Shown in pieces: positions 9,127 through 17,210 of a DNA stretch of 64,000 bases. Numbering within the stretch: the first letter of the stretch is position 1; each line of letters starts with the position of its first letter. This DNA comes from Chitinophaga parva (GTDB taxonomy: Bacteria > Bacteroidota > Bacteroidia > Chitinophagales > Chitinophagaceae): assembly GCF_003071345.1 (NCBI RefSeq), contig NZ_QCYK01000001.1, forward strand, positions 1,488,001 to 1,552,000, read 5' to 3'. Below the pieces are notes generated by a model that made no database searches, had not been told where the DNA came from, and was given only the letters and a program-made list of their open reading frames with translations. Position numbers and translations under genes: made by a program.

Positions 9127-10168
9127 GGCTGAGCAAATTGATAGTAAGGTTTACGGTAAATACCTGCGCGGCATTGGTTACCTGCAGTTGGTAATCCTGG
9201 TACATAAGCTCCAGCTGGCGGCGCACATTGCCCAGGCCAATCTGTTCCGGCTGCATCTGGCCTTCATCCGTATTATTGGAGATCACAAAGTACAGGACAT
9301 TATTTTCCAGGCGGAGGTCTATGTTCACAAACGAATTAAAGCGGGTCTCGCTCACGCCGTGCTTAAATGCATTTTCCACGAAAGGTAGCAGTAGCAAGGG
9401 CGCCAGGCGGGTACCTTCCTCATCTGCCTGCTTGTGGAAGTGGATGCGCAGGCGCTCATTGAAACGCAGTTTCTGCAGCTCCAGGTAATCTTCAATGATG
9501 CGGATCTCTTCTGCAATACAAATGGACCCCTTGCCCGATTCATACAACATAAAACGCAGCAGCTTGGAGAGTTTCAGGATCATCTCCGGCGTTTTTTCCG
9601 AACGCTTGCGGGCCAGCGCATAAATATTGTTGAGCGTATTGAAGAGAAAATGCGGGTTGGTCTGGTTGCGGAGAAACTTCAGCTCCGTTTGCAGCTTGTC
9701 CTGCACCAGGGCCTTTTCCCGTTCTTTACCGGTGAGTTGCATGCGCAGCAGTTTAAAGGTAAATGCAAAGCCGGACACGAAGCCGAAATCCATGACGGTG
9801 AGCAGCAGGTAGGCCAGGTTCAGCACCGGGATGGAGCGAATGGCGCCGCCGTAGATCACAGGGCCCACAAGGTAATAGTTGATATACCGGTGAATGAGGA
9901 TGAGCACTGCCAGCACCACCGTGGTTAACGCGGCCAGCTGCCAGCGCCGGCCGGGGTACTTTAATGCCTGTGGGAAGATAAAATAGATCACGAAGTAGGA
10001 GAAGATAGCCTTGGGAATAGCCACTACTGTGGCAGCTATGATAGCCAGGCGCATGCGCTCCGCATCTGATATCCGGGGCAGGGGCGCCACCGTCCAGGTA
10101 AACTGCATGATGGAATCCTGCAGGAGGTATACGGTCCAGAATAATATATGAAGGAGAATGCGTTTCAT
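9113..10168 (-). CDS. LytS/YehU-type sensor histidine kinase
   Basis: This is a 351-residue membrane sensor. Four hydrophobic segments occupy the first 145 residues, followed by a short linker and a His_kinase domain with the phospho-accepting His173 in NQTNPHFLFNTLNN. The ATPase part has LLPFVENAFKHGV (N-box) but a reduced C-terminus, as in this kinase class. It lacks any large periplasmic sensor domain, so the signal is probably sensed within the membrane. The gene overlaps the LytTR regulator by 14 bp, and the two form a two-component system. Confidence 0.92.
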   Translation of the reverse strand: MKRILLHILFWTVYLLQDSIMQFTWTVAPLPRISDAERMRLAIIAATVVAIPKAIFSYFVIYFIFPQALKYPGRRWQLAALTTVVLAVLILIHRYINYYLVGPVIYGGAIRSIPVLNLAYLLLTVMDFGFVSGFAFTFKLLRMQLTGKEREKALVQDKLQTELKFLRNQTNPHFLFNTLNNIYALARKRSEKTPEMILKLSKLLRFMLYESGKGSICIAEEIRIIEDYLELQKLRFNERLRIHFHKQADEEGTRLAPLLLLPFVENAFKHGVSETRFNSFVNIDLRLENNVLYFVISNNTDEGQMQPEQIGLGNVRRQLELMYQDYQLQVTNAAQVFTVNLTINLLSHAKI

Positions 10169-10455
10169 CCGGCATAAAAATCGGAAAAAACCGCTGGCCC
10201 CGGCTGAAAAACTTCCGGATGGCGGCTTACTGCGTACGGAGGGCGGTTTGCTGGGACCGGGAAGGGCCGGGGATGGCCTGCGGCCAATGGTATACCGGGC
10301 AGGGGCGGGCAGGAAATAGCCTGCGGCTAATAGTGTTCAATAGCGTACCGGTGGGGGAAGAGGCCGGGCAGAGGCCGGGAAGGGCGTTGGTAAAATGGTG
10401 CGTTGCTTGTGCAGGGAAATTTATAATTTGCCGGCACATGCTAAAACCACGTTCC

Positions 10456-10965
10456 ATGAACCGTCTGCTTTCCCTGGGGCTTATGGCCTGCCTGTTAGGT
10501 ACCGCCTGCCATTCGCCTGTGGCCAAACAAGGCGCGGACTCCACGCAGGTGGAGACCAGTGCGGGTGCTTTGAGATCCTTTACCATACCGGATTCCAGCC
10601 TGCGGCAGATCAGCAGTCCCGATACGGTATTTGCAGACGGGAGCCGCCCCTCTACCTGGGATATTGCCGGCTTCAGTGACCCCGTTGCTTTCAAAAAATT
10701 CATTGCCCTGTTCAAAGACTGGGTAGCGCATGACCAGGTGGACAGTGTGATTGCGCACGTAAAGTTCCCGCTGGCGCATTACAAGACCGCCGCGGAGCTG
10801 AAAGCGAAATACAATGAAGTGTTTGACAGCACGATGAAAGCCGTGGTGATACAGCAGCCGCTGAACAGTATTTTCCGCAACTACCAGGGCGCCATGCTGG
10901 GCAACGGGCAGTTGTGGTGGAATGAACTGGATGGGCAGTACCGCATCATTGCCATCAATAAGTAA
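10456..10965 (+). CDS. Predicted lipoprotein, unknown function
   Basis: This is a 169-residue protein with a lipoprotein signal peptide (MNRLLSLGLMACLLGTAC; lipidated Cys about residue 18). The ATG at 10456 puts the signal in the usual place; another ATG at 10438 would add six residues, and the longer open frame starting at 10219 is rejected as GC-rich non-coding sequence. The mature part has DPVAFKKFIALFKDWVAHDQVDSVIAHVKFP and a C-terminal QLWWNELDGQYRIIAINK. That is reminiscent of small secreted proteins with a folded alpha/beta core, but I recognise no family. It is a single gene flanked by minus-strand genes. Confidence 0.75.
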   Translation: MNRLLSLGLMACLLGTACHSPVAKQGADSTQVETSAGALRSFTIPDSSLRQISSPDTVFADGSRPSTWDIAGFSDPVAFKKFIALFKDWVAHDQVDSVIAHVKFPLAHYKTAAELKAKYNEVFDSTMKAVVIQQPLNSIFRNYQGAMLGNGQLWWNELDGQYRIIAINK

Positions 10966-11076
10966 GATGGCCGCATCCCTGCCTTGCTGTCAAAGCGTAT
11001 CACAGCCGGCATCCTGTGCAGGTTGCGCCTGCGGGTGATCTTCATGGTTGTTCATAAATGGGAAGCAGTTGCAATT

Positions 11077-11502
11077 TTACTTGCTGCTGTTCGGGTGCCG
11101 GCAGGCTTTCCAGTATTCAAAAATACACTTGAGCTGCTGGGCTATTTCGGCATAGGAATGGGCTTTTACGAAAAATCCCTGGATGGTAAGGTTGAAGGCT
11201 TCTTCCACGATATGGCCCGCATCGGTGGTGGAAAGAAATACAAATGGAATGCTTTTTTTGCGAAGGACTTCATTGGCATCTATCTGCCGTCTCAGTTCCA
11301 GCCCGTTCATGCGGGGCAGGTTAATGTCGGAAAGGATGATAAAAGGTTGTTCCCGGGTGCTTTGCAGGTAGTGCAGCACGTCCTCGCCATTGTCAAAAAT
11401 TGTCACCTCGTTTTTGGGGTGCAGTGATTCCACGATCTCCTTGTAAATTAACTGGTCATCAGGATCATCCTCTACAATTACAATTGGTCCGTATTTAGAC
11501 AT
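11077..11502 (-). CDS. Stand-alone CheY-like response regulator
   Basis: This 141-residue protein consists of a receiver domain only. It has the acidic cluster EDDPDD (11-16), Asp59 in ILSDINLPRMNG, Thr in FLSTT and Lys in FFVKAHSY. No output domain is present. It resembles the RcpA-like single-domain regulators that act by protein contact, often with a histidine kinase elsewhere in the genome. No kinase is adjacent, so its partner is unknown. Confidence 0.88.
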   Translation of the reverse strand: MSKYGPIVIVEDDPDDQLIYKEIVESLHPKNEVTIFDNGEDVLHYLQSTREQPFIILSDINLPRMNGLELRRQIDANEVLRKKSIPFVFLSTTDAGHIVEEAFNLTIQGFFVKAHSYAEIAQQLKCIFEYWKACRHPNSSK

Positions 11503-11748
11503 ATAAAAGGAGACGGTTAAGCATATCTCCGTAAGAAAGATAGACTATTTTTTGTGCTTGTAAAAATTTACAGGCCCTGCCCTGTTTCATGTCGCAACGC
11601 CTTTCCGGGTTGTACAATCCGGCCTTTACCGGGTAGGTTTTATTTGTGCCTGGCGCGGGTGCCGGGAGCTGTGTTTATTTTGTACCTTGTAAGGGCCGGG
11701 GGCCTCCATGCGCCCGGCCGATTATTGACCAAGTATACTGCTTTTATC

Positions 11749-12048
11749 ATGAAGGAAATTCCGCACCAGGTTACCAATAATGAAAAGAACATGCGCTTTG
11801 AAGTTGCCGAAAACGGTGAGGTGGCACACCTGGACTACCGGATGTATAAAGGGGATATTGCACTGATGCACACCGAAGTGCCACCCGCGCTGGAAGGCCA
11901 GGGCGTGGCGTCTGCGCTGGCCAAGTACGCATTTGCCTATGCCGCGGAGCACAAGCTGCCGGTGATGGTATATTGTCCATATGTGGCCGCGTTCATCAAG
12001 CGCCATCCCGAATACCAGGCGCAGGTAGATAGCCGTTACACCCACTAA
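11749..12048 (+). CDS. yjdJ: GNAT-like N-acetyltransferase, YjdJ type
   Basis: This is a 99-residue minimal GNAT fold (GNAT_acetyltr_2 group). Visible elements are HLDYRMYKGDIALMHTEVP, the acetyl-CoA pyrophosphate loop region LEGQGVASALAKYAFAYA, and the end block MVYCPYVAAFIKRHPEYQ, which is very typical of the family. The ATG at 11749 is chosen; the open frame upstream to 11554 has no coding character. It is followed 10 bp later by a YjdI-like Fe-S protein, the same gene pair as in E. coli, which supports both calls. The substrate is unknown. Confidence 0.85.
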   Translation: MKEIPHQVTNNEKNMRFEVAENGEVAHLDYRMYKGDIALMHTEVPPALEGQGVASALAKYAFAYAAEHKLPVMVYCPYVAAFIKRHPEYQAQVDSRYTH

Positions 12049-12058
12049 AACACAGGCC

Positions 12059-12286
12059 ATGAACATCATCAAACATTATACGAACGGGGAGGTTACCATT
12101 GTATGGCAGCCGGATGTATGCATCCATTCCGCTAAGTGCTTCCATGGGCTGCCGGAAGTCTTTGATCCCCGGGAGAAGCCCTGGATAAGGCCGGAAGGCG
12201 CCACCACGGAGCAGATTGTAGCCCAGGTGGAGCGCTGCCCCAGCGGCGCACTGAGTTACTTCTACAACGCCGATGAGCAGGCCTGA
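12059..12286 (+). CDS. yjdI: YjdI-family Fe-S mono-cluster protein
   Basis: This 75-residue protein has Cys21, Cys27 and Cys60 in the arrangement of the Fer4_19 (YjdI) family: VCIHSAKCFHGLPEVFD and VERCPSGALSY. It is predicted to be a small cytoplasmic iron-sulfur protein whose redox partner is unknown. It lies 10 bp after the YjdJ-like acetyltransferase and is almost certainly in the same transcript. Confidence 0.88.
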   Translation: MNIIKHYTNGEVTIVWQPDVCIHSAKCFHGLPEVFDPREKPWIRPEGATTEQIVAQVERCPSGALSYFYNADEQA

Positions 12287-12359
12287 TCCCGCCGGCTGGC
12301 CCGCCATTGCAGGCAGGGTGCGGTCCCTGCGGCATTTATTTTGTTTAGGCATAGAAAGC

Positions 12360-12379
12360 GTAACGACAAAAATCGTTAC
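12360..12379. promoter_or_regulatory. Perfect dyad upstream of the DUF2185 gene (candidate operator)
   Basis: GTAACGA and TCGTTAC flank a 6-bp spacer, 62 bp before the DUF2185 ATG. A TACTTTG promoter-like element overlaps its right half (12377-12383). No regulator is adjacent, so binding is a guess. Confidence 0.35.
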
Positions 12380-12440
12380 TTTGTTGAACGGGCCGCCCGG
12401 ACCGCTAGCCATGCAGGCGCACTAAAACAGATAAGGAACG

Positions 12441-12776
12441 ATGTCGAAAATTTTTAAACTCTCCGAGGACGAACTGGAAGACCTGATTCCCCCCGGTGGC
12501 GGATGTATAGCAACAGATTTGATCACGGTGGACGGAGAACCGGTGCGCTATATGTTCCGCGAAGATCCACACAACGAAACGGACAGTGGCTGGCGCTTTT
12601 TTTCCGGCACTGAAACAGATTCGTACATGGAGCACCCTGAGAACTTTGACGTACATGATCTCAATACACTGGCCAACTATGACCGCGCTATCATTCCTTA
12701 CCTGGACATGCCCGTAGGCACGGAACTGGAAAGGCTGGAAGGCACAGATACCTTCTTTACAGTGGACGAACCATAA
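12441..12776 (+). CDS. DUF2185 (Imm33-like) domain protein
   Basis: This is a 111-residue acidic cytoplasmic protein. The stretch GGCIATDLITVDGEPVRYMF, then EDPHNETDSGWRFFSGTETD and NLDTLANYD-like DLNTLANYDRAIIPYL, matches DUF2185. That domain is also catalogued among polymorphic-toxin immunity proteins. No toxin gene is adjacent, so a house-keeping or orphan immunity role are both open. It is a single gene with its own terminator. Confidence 0.75.
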   Translation: MSKIFKLSEDELEDLIPPGGGCIATDLITVDGEPVRYMFREDPHNETDSGWRFFSGTETDSYMEHPENFDVHDLNTLANYDRAIIPYLDMPVGTELERLEGTDTFFTVDEP

Positions 12777-12834
12777 TGCCTACTGCATAAGGGATCCGCC
12801 CTGCAACAGCGTGCCGGCTGTAATTGTACCAAGC

Positions 12835-12866
12835 TCCTTCCCGCAACCATTGCAGGAAGGATTTTT
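12835..12866 (+). terminator. Terminator of the DUF2185 gene
   Basis: TCCTTCC pairs with GGAAGGA, with an inner GCA/TGC pairing, followed by five Ts. It is about 60 bp after the stop. Confidence 0.75.
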
Positions 12867-12943
12867 CATTTAGAATAATCCTAATGTGAATACTTTTTTG
12901 CGCGATTTTTAAAATTAAATTTCTGTTATTCCACGGGAGGCCT

Positions 12944-12951
12944 TACATTTG
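12944..12951 (+). promoter_or_regulatory. -7 element of the tRNA-Lys promoter
   Basis: TACATTTG is an exact TAnnTTTG match 17 bp before the tRNA. A clear -33 TTG is missing at the usual distance (TTCTG is present instead). Confidence 0.5.
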
Positions 12952-12967
12952 CATTCCCAAATCAAAC

Positions 12968-13040
<73 letters not shown>

Positions 13041-13042
13041 CT

Positions 13043-13080
13043 AAGCGGAAAGTCTTACCAGTTAAGGCTCTCCGCTTTTT
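13043..13080. terminator. Terminator after tRNA-Lys
   Basis: A long two-part stem (AAGCGGA/TCCGCTT outside, AGTCTTA/TAAGGCT inside with a G-T pair) is followed by a T-run. It sits just before the end of the convergent MFS gene. Confidence 0.75.
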
Positions 13081-13085
13081 CATTT

Positions 13086-14291
13086 CTATGCCTTCTTCCT
13101 TCCCACCATCAATCCCCAGAACACACCCGCAATCACCAACGCCATCACCCCTTGCCCAAACATCGTGGCCCTGGCGCCCACATGCTCTGAAATAGCACCT
13201 ACCATCAGGCTACCCAGCGGCAGCATTCCAAAGAGGCACAGGGCCATATAGCTCATCACGCGGCTGCGCATATGCTGGGCCGCTTCCATCTGCACAATGG
13301 TGATGCTCACCGTCATGGGCATCAGGGTGCCAAAGCCCATCAGCAACGCTACGCCCAGTGCCACGTGCAGGTTTGTCATCCGGGAAAATACCATCAACCC
13401 TACACCCAGCACCGCGATGGCGGAGAGCAACACAACCCTCAGGTCTATCTTCTTGGCAGAAGCCAGGAACAAGCTGCCCAGGATGGAGCCAATGCCTGCA
13501 AAGCTGCCAATGGCGCCCAGGGTCTCTGCATTACCTTTAAAAATATCCCGTGCAAATACGGCTTCCAATGTATCATAAGGGATCACCAGGAAACTGAGGC
13601 AAAGCAGCAGCAATAACACCATGCGGATGATGCGCACTTCGCGGATGTATTTAAAACCTTCCCGTAGTTCGGTGAAGATCTGCTTCCGCACGGGGGGCGG
13701 TGTAAAGGCTGGCATTTTCATGAGCAGGAGGGAGCCGATCACCGCTACAAAGCTGAGCGCATTCAGCGAAAAACAGATACCCGCACCCAGGTTGTGCAGC
13801 ACCAGCCCGGAAAGGCCGGGGCCCAGTATACGTGCAATGTTTACCATGGTGGAGTTGAGGGCCACGGCATTGGGAATGTCCTCTTTATTGGTGATCATTT
13901 CCAGGATCATGGGCTGGCGGGCCGGTACATCAAAGGCGTTGATAATGCCCAGCATCACGCCAAGCGCCAGGATGCTCCATGCGTTGTAATGATTGGTAAG
14001 CACCAGTGTGGCCAGGGTCAGTGCCTGGATCATGGAAGCCGTTTGCGTGATCAGCACAATGCGGTAACGGCTGTGGCGGTCTGCCACCACGCCACCAAAG
14101 AGGGATAAGAGAAAAGAAGGGAACTGCTGGGCAAACACAGACAGGCCCAGCATGGCCTTGGAATCTGTGAGCGAGTAGATCACCCAGCTGATGGCGGTAC
14201 GTTGCATCCAGGTGCCTATCTGGGAAATGGATTGCCCGCAGAAAAACAAAGCATAGTTACGGTTGCGGAAAGCACGGAAAGTATTGTTCAT
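13086..14291 (-). CDS. MFS efflux transporter (EntS-like MFS_3 group)
   Basis: This 401-residue inner-membrane protein has about 12 hydrophobic segments. The N-terminus MNNTFRAFRNRNYALFFCGQ and the loop FGGVVADRHSRYRIVLITQ (motif A region) are typical of MFS_3 exporters related to EntS. It probably exports small toxic or siderophore-like compounds. It lies directly downstream of a TetR regulator on the same strand, and an operator identical in design to the one in front of tetR lies just before its start. This strongly suggests repression by that TetR. Confidence 0.88.
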   Translation of the reverse strand: MNNTFRAFRNRNYALFFCGQSISQIGTWMQRTAISWVIYSLTDSKAMLGLSVFAQQFPSFLLSLFGGVVADRHSRYRIVLITQTASMIQALTLATLVLTNHYNAWSILALGVMLGIINAFDVPARQPMILEMITNKEDIPNAVALNSTMVNIARILGPGLSGLVLHNLGAGICFSLNALSFVAVIGSLLLMKMPAFTPPPVRKQIFTELREGFKYIREVRIIRMVLLLLLCLSFLVIPYDTLEAVFARDIFKGNAETLGAIGSFAGIGSILGSLFLASAKKIDLRVVLLSAIAVLGVGLMVFSRMTNLHVALGVALLMGFGTLMPMTVSITIVQMEAAQHMRSRVMSYMALCLFGMLPLGSLMVGAISEHVGARATMFGQGVMALVIAGVFWGLMVGRKKA

Positions 14292-14314
14292 TCGTTGCGT
14301 ATCAGGTCAGATAA

Positions 14315-14341
14315 TTCGACACATTTAAATAAAGTGTCGAA
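14315..14341. promoter_or_regulatory. TetR-type operator in front of the MFS gene
   Basis: TTCGACA, 13 bp, TGTCGAA: a perfect 7-bp dyad starting 24 bp upstream of the MFS start codon. The same half-sites and spacing occur before the tetR gene at 14999-15025, and nowhere else noticed in the window. Confidence 0.75.
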
Positions 14342-14357
14342 AAACGGGTAAATTTTT

Positions 14358-14978
14358 TTAAGGGCGGAAGCCTTGCAGCACCATGGCGGTAAGCATTTCA
14401 ATGGCCGGGCCAATGCCCTGGTAGCTGTTCTTCAGGTTGATCTCTTTCTTAAAGCCCTGCAAAGCACTGAGGAGTAAAAAGGCCAGGGTGTCCTGCTCTT
14501 TGGTGGAGAGTTTGCGCAGCTTGCCTTCTTTTACCCCATGTTGCAGGATGCTTTTGATCAGCGGTATTTCCAGCTGGCGGAAGCGCAGGTGGATGGTTTC
14601 CCGCATTTTCATGTACTCCGTCATTTCGCCCGCATTTTGGATATGTTCATCCAGGGTGCTGTAAAATGCCTTTCTTTTTTCGGAGCGTTTCAGGCGTGCC
14701 ATGCAGTAGGCACTGAGCTTTTCTTCAAAGCCGGGAGCCTTGTCTGCTGCGGCGGAAAGGTCCGCCAGGATCTCCCGCATCTCAATGTCGATGGCGGCAT
14801 CCAGCAATTCTTCCTTGCTTTTGTAGTAATAGTAGAGAGAGCTGCGCCCTTTCCCGATCTCCCTGGCCACGTCATCCATGGTCACTTTTTGCAGCCCATA
14901 CAGCCGGAAAAGCTGCTGGGCGGCCAGGATGATCTGCTGCTGTATGGAGGGGTCTTTGGTGGAGGATTGGCTTGTCAT
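14358..14978 (-). CDS. TetR/AcrR-family transcription repressor
   Basis: This is a 206-residue regulator. The N-terminal HTH reads IILAAQQLFRLYGLQKVTMD then DVAREIGKGRSSLYYYYKSKEELL, a classic TetR DNA-binding domain. The remainder is an all-helical ligand-binding/dimer domain. The ATG at 14978 is used; the frame continues to 15014, but that would run through the operator. It probably represses both itself and the MFS exporter through the paired operators. The inducing ligand is unknown. Confidence 0.9.
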   Translation of the reverse strand: MTSQSSTKDPSIQQQIILAAQQLFRLYGLQKVTMDDVAREIGKGRSSLYYYYKSKEELLDAAIDIEMREILADLSAAADKAPGFEEKLSAYCMARLKRSEKRKAFYSTLDEHIQNAGEMTEYMKMRETIHLRFRQLEIPLIKSILQHGVKEGKLRKLSTKEQDTLAFLLLSALQGFKKEINLKNSYQGIGPAIEMLTAMVLQGFRP

Positions 14979-14998
14979 GGGTACAAAGATAAATTGTT

Positions 14999-15025
14999 TT
15001 CGACAGTTTTTCAAAAAATGTCGAA
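14999..15025. promoter_or_regulatory. TetR-type operator in front of tetR
   Basis: TTCGACA, 13 bp, TGTCGAA: same half-sites and spacing as 14315-14341. It starts 21 bp upstream of the tetR ATG, consistent with autoregulation. Confidence 0.75.
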
Positions 15026-15260
15026 TTGTTTAAAACGAAGTGCTGCATGAAAGGTGCGCCAGGGCTTACACAAACGGCTGGAGGTGCGGCAACATTGCGC
15101 CCGGCGGGCTTTTAAGATACTTTAACACTTGCATTAACACTACATAACATTCGCTGCGGGGTTTGGCATACTTTTATCATTACAGGTAGTGAACAGGCAA
15201 CAATGCCCGGCTGCAGAGGGTTCCCGTTGCACCATTTTTATCACAATCAAATCAGCAATC

Positions 15261-15398
15261 ATGAAAACGATTAAACTTTTATTGCTCGCTGCAGTTTTTG
15301 CTGCAGGCTTCAGCAGTTGCATGGTAGAAGAAAGAGGCGGTTATTACCATCATCCGCATCACTACCATCACGGGGGCGGGTACTATTACCGTTACTAA
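15261..15398 (+). CDS. Tiny His/Tyr-rich lipoprotein
   Basis: This is a 45-residue protein: a signal peptide MKTIKLLLLAAVFAAGFSSC (Cys20 lipidated), then a 25-residue tail made mostly of His, Tyr and Gly (YYHHPHHYHHGGGYYYRY). The tail has eight His and eight Tyr and could bind metal, but that is inference. The start is supported by the complete lipoprotein signal; the open frame upstream to 15189 is not needed. A terminator follows directly. Similar short His/Gly/Tyr-tailed lipoproteins are often missed by gene callers. Confidence 0.7.
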   Translation: MKTIKLLLLAAVFAAGFSSCMVEERGGYYHHPHHYHHGGGYYYRY

Positions 15399-15413
15399 TA
15401 TTTGCACTACTAT

Positions 15414-15453
15414 AAAAAGGCTTTCGCTATTATGGCGGAGGCCTTTATTTTTT
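15414..15453. terminator. Bidirectional terminator
   Basis: AAAGGCTTTCGC pairs with GCGGAGGCCTTT (two G-T pairs) around a 7-nt loop, with T-tract on the right and A-tract on the left. It serves the small lipoprotein gene and the convergent PEP-mutase-like gene, whose stop it touches. Confidence 0.8.
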
Positions 15454-16285
15454 AAGACCGCATCATTTCATTCAGGTTTGCATACGTGATGGCGTTGTTG
15501 ATAAAATTGAAAGAGCCCCGGTCCAGTATTTCTTTGCCTGCATCCAGTAACCCGGTGTAGGCCACACGCGCCAGTGTGCTTCCCAGGCTAATGCGTTTTA
15601 CGCCCAGGGCGCTCAACTCGGGTAGTGGTGGGGTAAGTGCATTCACCAGCACATTCACGGGCTTTGGCGCCACCGCTTTCACCACGGCGCTGATCTCTGC
15701 TGCCGTTTTTAATCCCTGGGCAAACAACACATCCGCACCTGCTTCCGCATACGCTACCAGGCGGCGGATGGTATCATCCAGGTCGGGCCGGTCATGCAGG
15801 TAGTTCTCTGCACGCCCTGCCAATACGAACGGGAAACCCAGACTGTGGGCGGCTTTCACGGCAGCCTGCATGCGCGCCACTGCTGTGTCAAAATCATAAA
15901 GGGGTTGCCCGGCATGACCGGTGGCATCTTCAATGGAACCACCCACCAGGCCGGCCGCTGCCGCCTGCTGGATGGTCCGGGCACAGGCATCCGGTGTATC
16001 GCCATAACCGTTTTCCAGGTCGGCAGCCACGGGAAGATGCGTGGCTTGCACCATGTCCCGGGCATTTTGCAGCACGTCTTCGAGCAGCAGCAGGCCTGTC
16101 CCATCCGGCTTACCCTGCGAAAAAGCAAAACCGGCACTGCTGCCGGCAATGGCGGCAAACCCAAGGCTGGTAAGGATCCTGGCAGAGCCGGCATCCCAGG
16201 CGTTAGGTATGATGAAGGTGCCGGGGGCTTCGTGCAATGCTTTGAAAGTTTCGGCTTTTTTCAGTTGAGCTGGGGTGGGGGGCAT
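15452..16285 (-). CDS. Isocitrate lyase/PEP mutase-family enzyme
   Basis: This 277-residue TIM-barrel protein of the PEP mutase/isocitrate lyase superfamily has FIIPNAWDAGSARILTSLGF, AADLENGYGDTPDACARTI and GSIEDATGH (metal-ligand acidic residues) in the order expected. The members with this N-terminal PNAWDAGSA motif are usually of unknown substrate; they cleave or form C-C or C-P bonds next to a carboxylate. It lacks the isocitrate lyase KKCGH signature, so it is not AceA. It is a single gene. Confidence 0.85.
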   Translation of the reverse strand: MPPTPAQLKKAETFKALHEAPGTFIIPNAWDAGSARILTSLGFAAIAGSSAGFAFSQGKPDGTGLLLLEDVLQNARDMVQATHLPVAADLENGYGDTPDACARTIQQAAAAGLVGGSIEDATGHAGQPLYDFDTAVARMQAAVKAAHSLGFPFVLAGRAENYLHDRPDLDDTIRRLVAYAEAGADVLFAQGLKTAAEISAVVKAVAPKPVNVLVNALTPPLPELSALGVKRISLGSTLARVAYTGLLDAGKEILDRGSFNFINNAITYANLNEMMRS

Positions 16286-16583
16286 GGCGGAATAGTTTTA
16301 CTTAAAGCTAAGGAACCTCCATGAAATACTGCTTATCTCGCAAGCGCTGGTTTAACACTATAAAAATTTAACACAAGGCACTTTGCCGGGCTGAATAATT
16401 GCAATGCAGTACAGGTCGTACATTCCGGATAGCAGCCACAGTGGCGCAAAAGCTGGGCACGGTCACACCTAAAGGATAATCTTCAAAAGTTGCCGGAAAT
16501 TTTATTTCTTTGACAAAAATCCGGCAGCGCAAACCCCTAGTGGGCTCTGCTTTGCCGGGTATCCCACATATACCTTATCGCCA

Positions 16584-17210
16584 ATGCAACAACTGAGTAA
16601 GCAGGAACAGGAGCAGCGTTTTGAAGAAGGCTACCAGATTGCCTTTGACACCACGACCAAACGCCCCCGCTGGGACCGGGTAGTCCCGCTCTGGAAAGCT
16701 GCTGCCAATGCGGGACACGTGCGGGCACAGTTTTACCTGGGCACTTGTTATGATAACGGGTATTATGTATCGCAGGACGCTGCACAGGCCTACCGCTGGT
16801 TCTTCAAAGCCGCGAGGGCCGGGCATCGCGATGCACAATACAATGTGGCCATGTACTACCGCGATGGAGATGGTCCCGTGCGGGTGAACATGAAAGCCGC
16901 TGTACGCTGGTTTTGCCGTGCCGCCACCCAAGGAGTGTCTGATGCACAGCTAAATATGGGCTACGCCTGTTTTTACGGCGAAGGCATTCCCCAGGACAGG
17001 ATCGCCGCCGTGGAATGGTACCGCCGCGCCGCCGCCCAGGGTAATGAAAAAGCCCTGTGCAACCTGGGCCTCTGCTACCGTGATGGCGCCGGCGTAACGC
17101 CCTCAAAACGCTGGGCGCGTTATTACTTTGAAAAGGCTATGCGCGCCGGTCACAAAGAGGCGAGGCTGTACCTGCAGCTGCTATACCGGAACAGGGGCGC
17201 AATTATTTAG
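16584..17210 (+). CDS. Sel1-like repeat (TPR-type) protein
   Basis: This is a 208-residue protein with four Sel1 repeats at about 35-70, 71-107, 108-143 and 144-180. Consensus pieces are GHVRAQFYLGTCYDNG, GHRDAQYNVAMYYRDG, GVSDAQLNMGYACFYGEG and GNEKALCNLGLCYRDGAG. There is no signal peptide, so it is probably a cytoplasmic scaffold for protein contacts. Its TAG stop shares bases with the TAA stop of the convergent permease gene (17207-17210). Confidence 0.88.
   Translation: MQQLSKQEQEQRFEEGYQIAFDTTTKRPRWDRVVPLWKAAANAGHVRAQFYLGTCYDNGYYVSQDAAQAYRWFFKAARAGHRDAQYNVAMYYRDGDGPVRVNMKAAVRWFCRAATQGVSDAQLNMGYACFYGEGIPQDRIAAVEWYRRAAAQGNEKALCNLGLCYRDGAGVTPSKRWARYYFEKAMRAGHKEARLYLQLLYRNRGAII

Noticed and set aside
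10219-10455. Upstream extension of the 10.5-kb lipoprotein
   Set aside because: The upstream codons are GC-rich repeats of GGCCGGG type; the lipoprotein signal begins at 10456.
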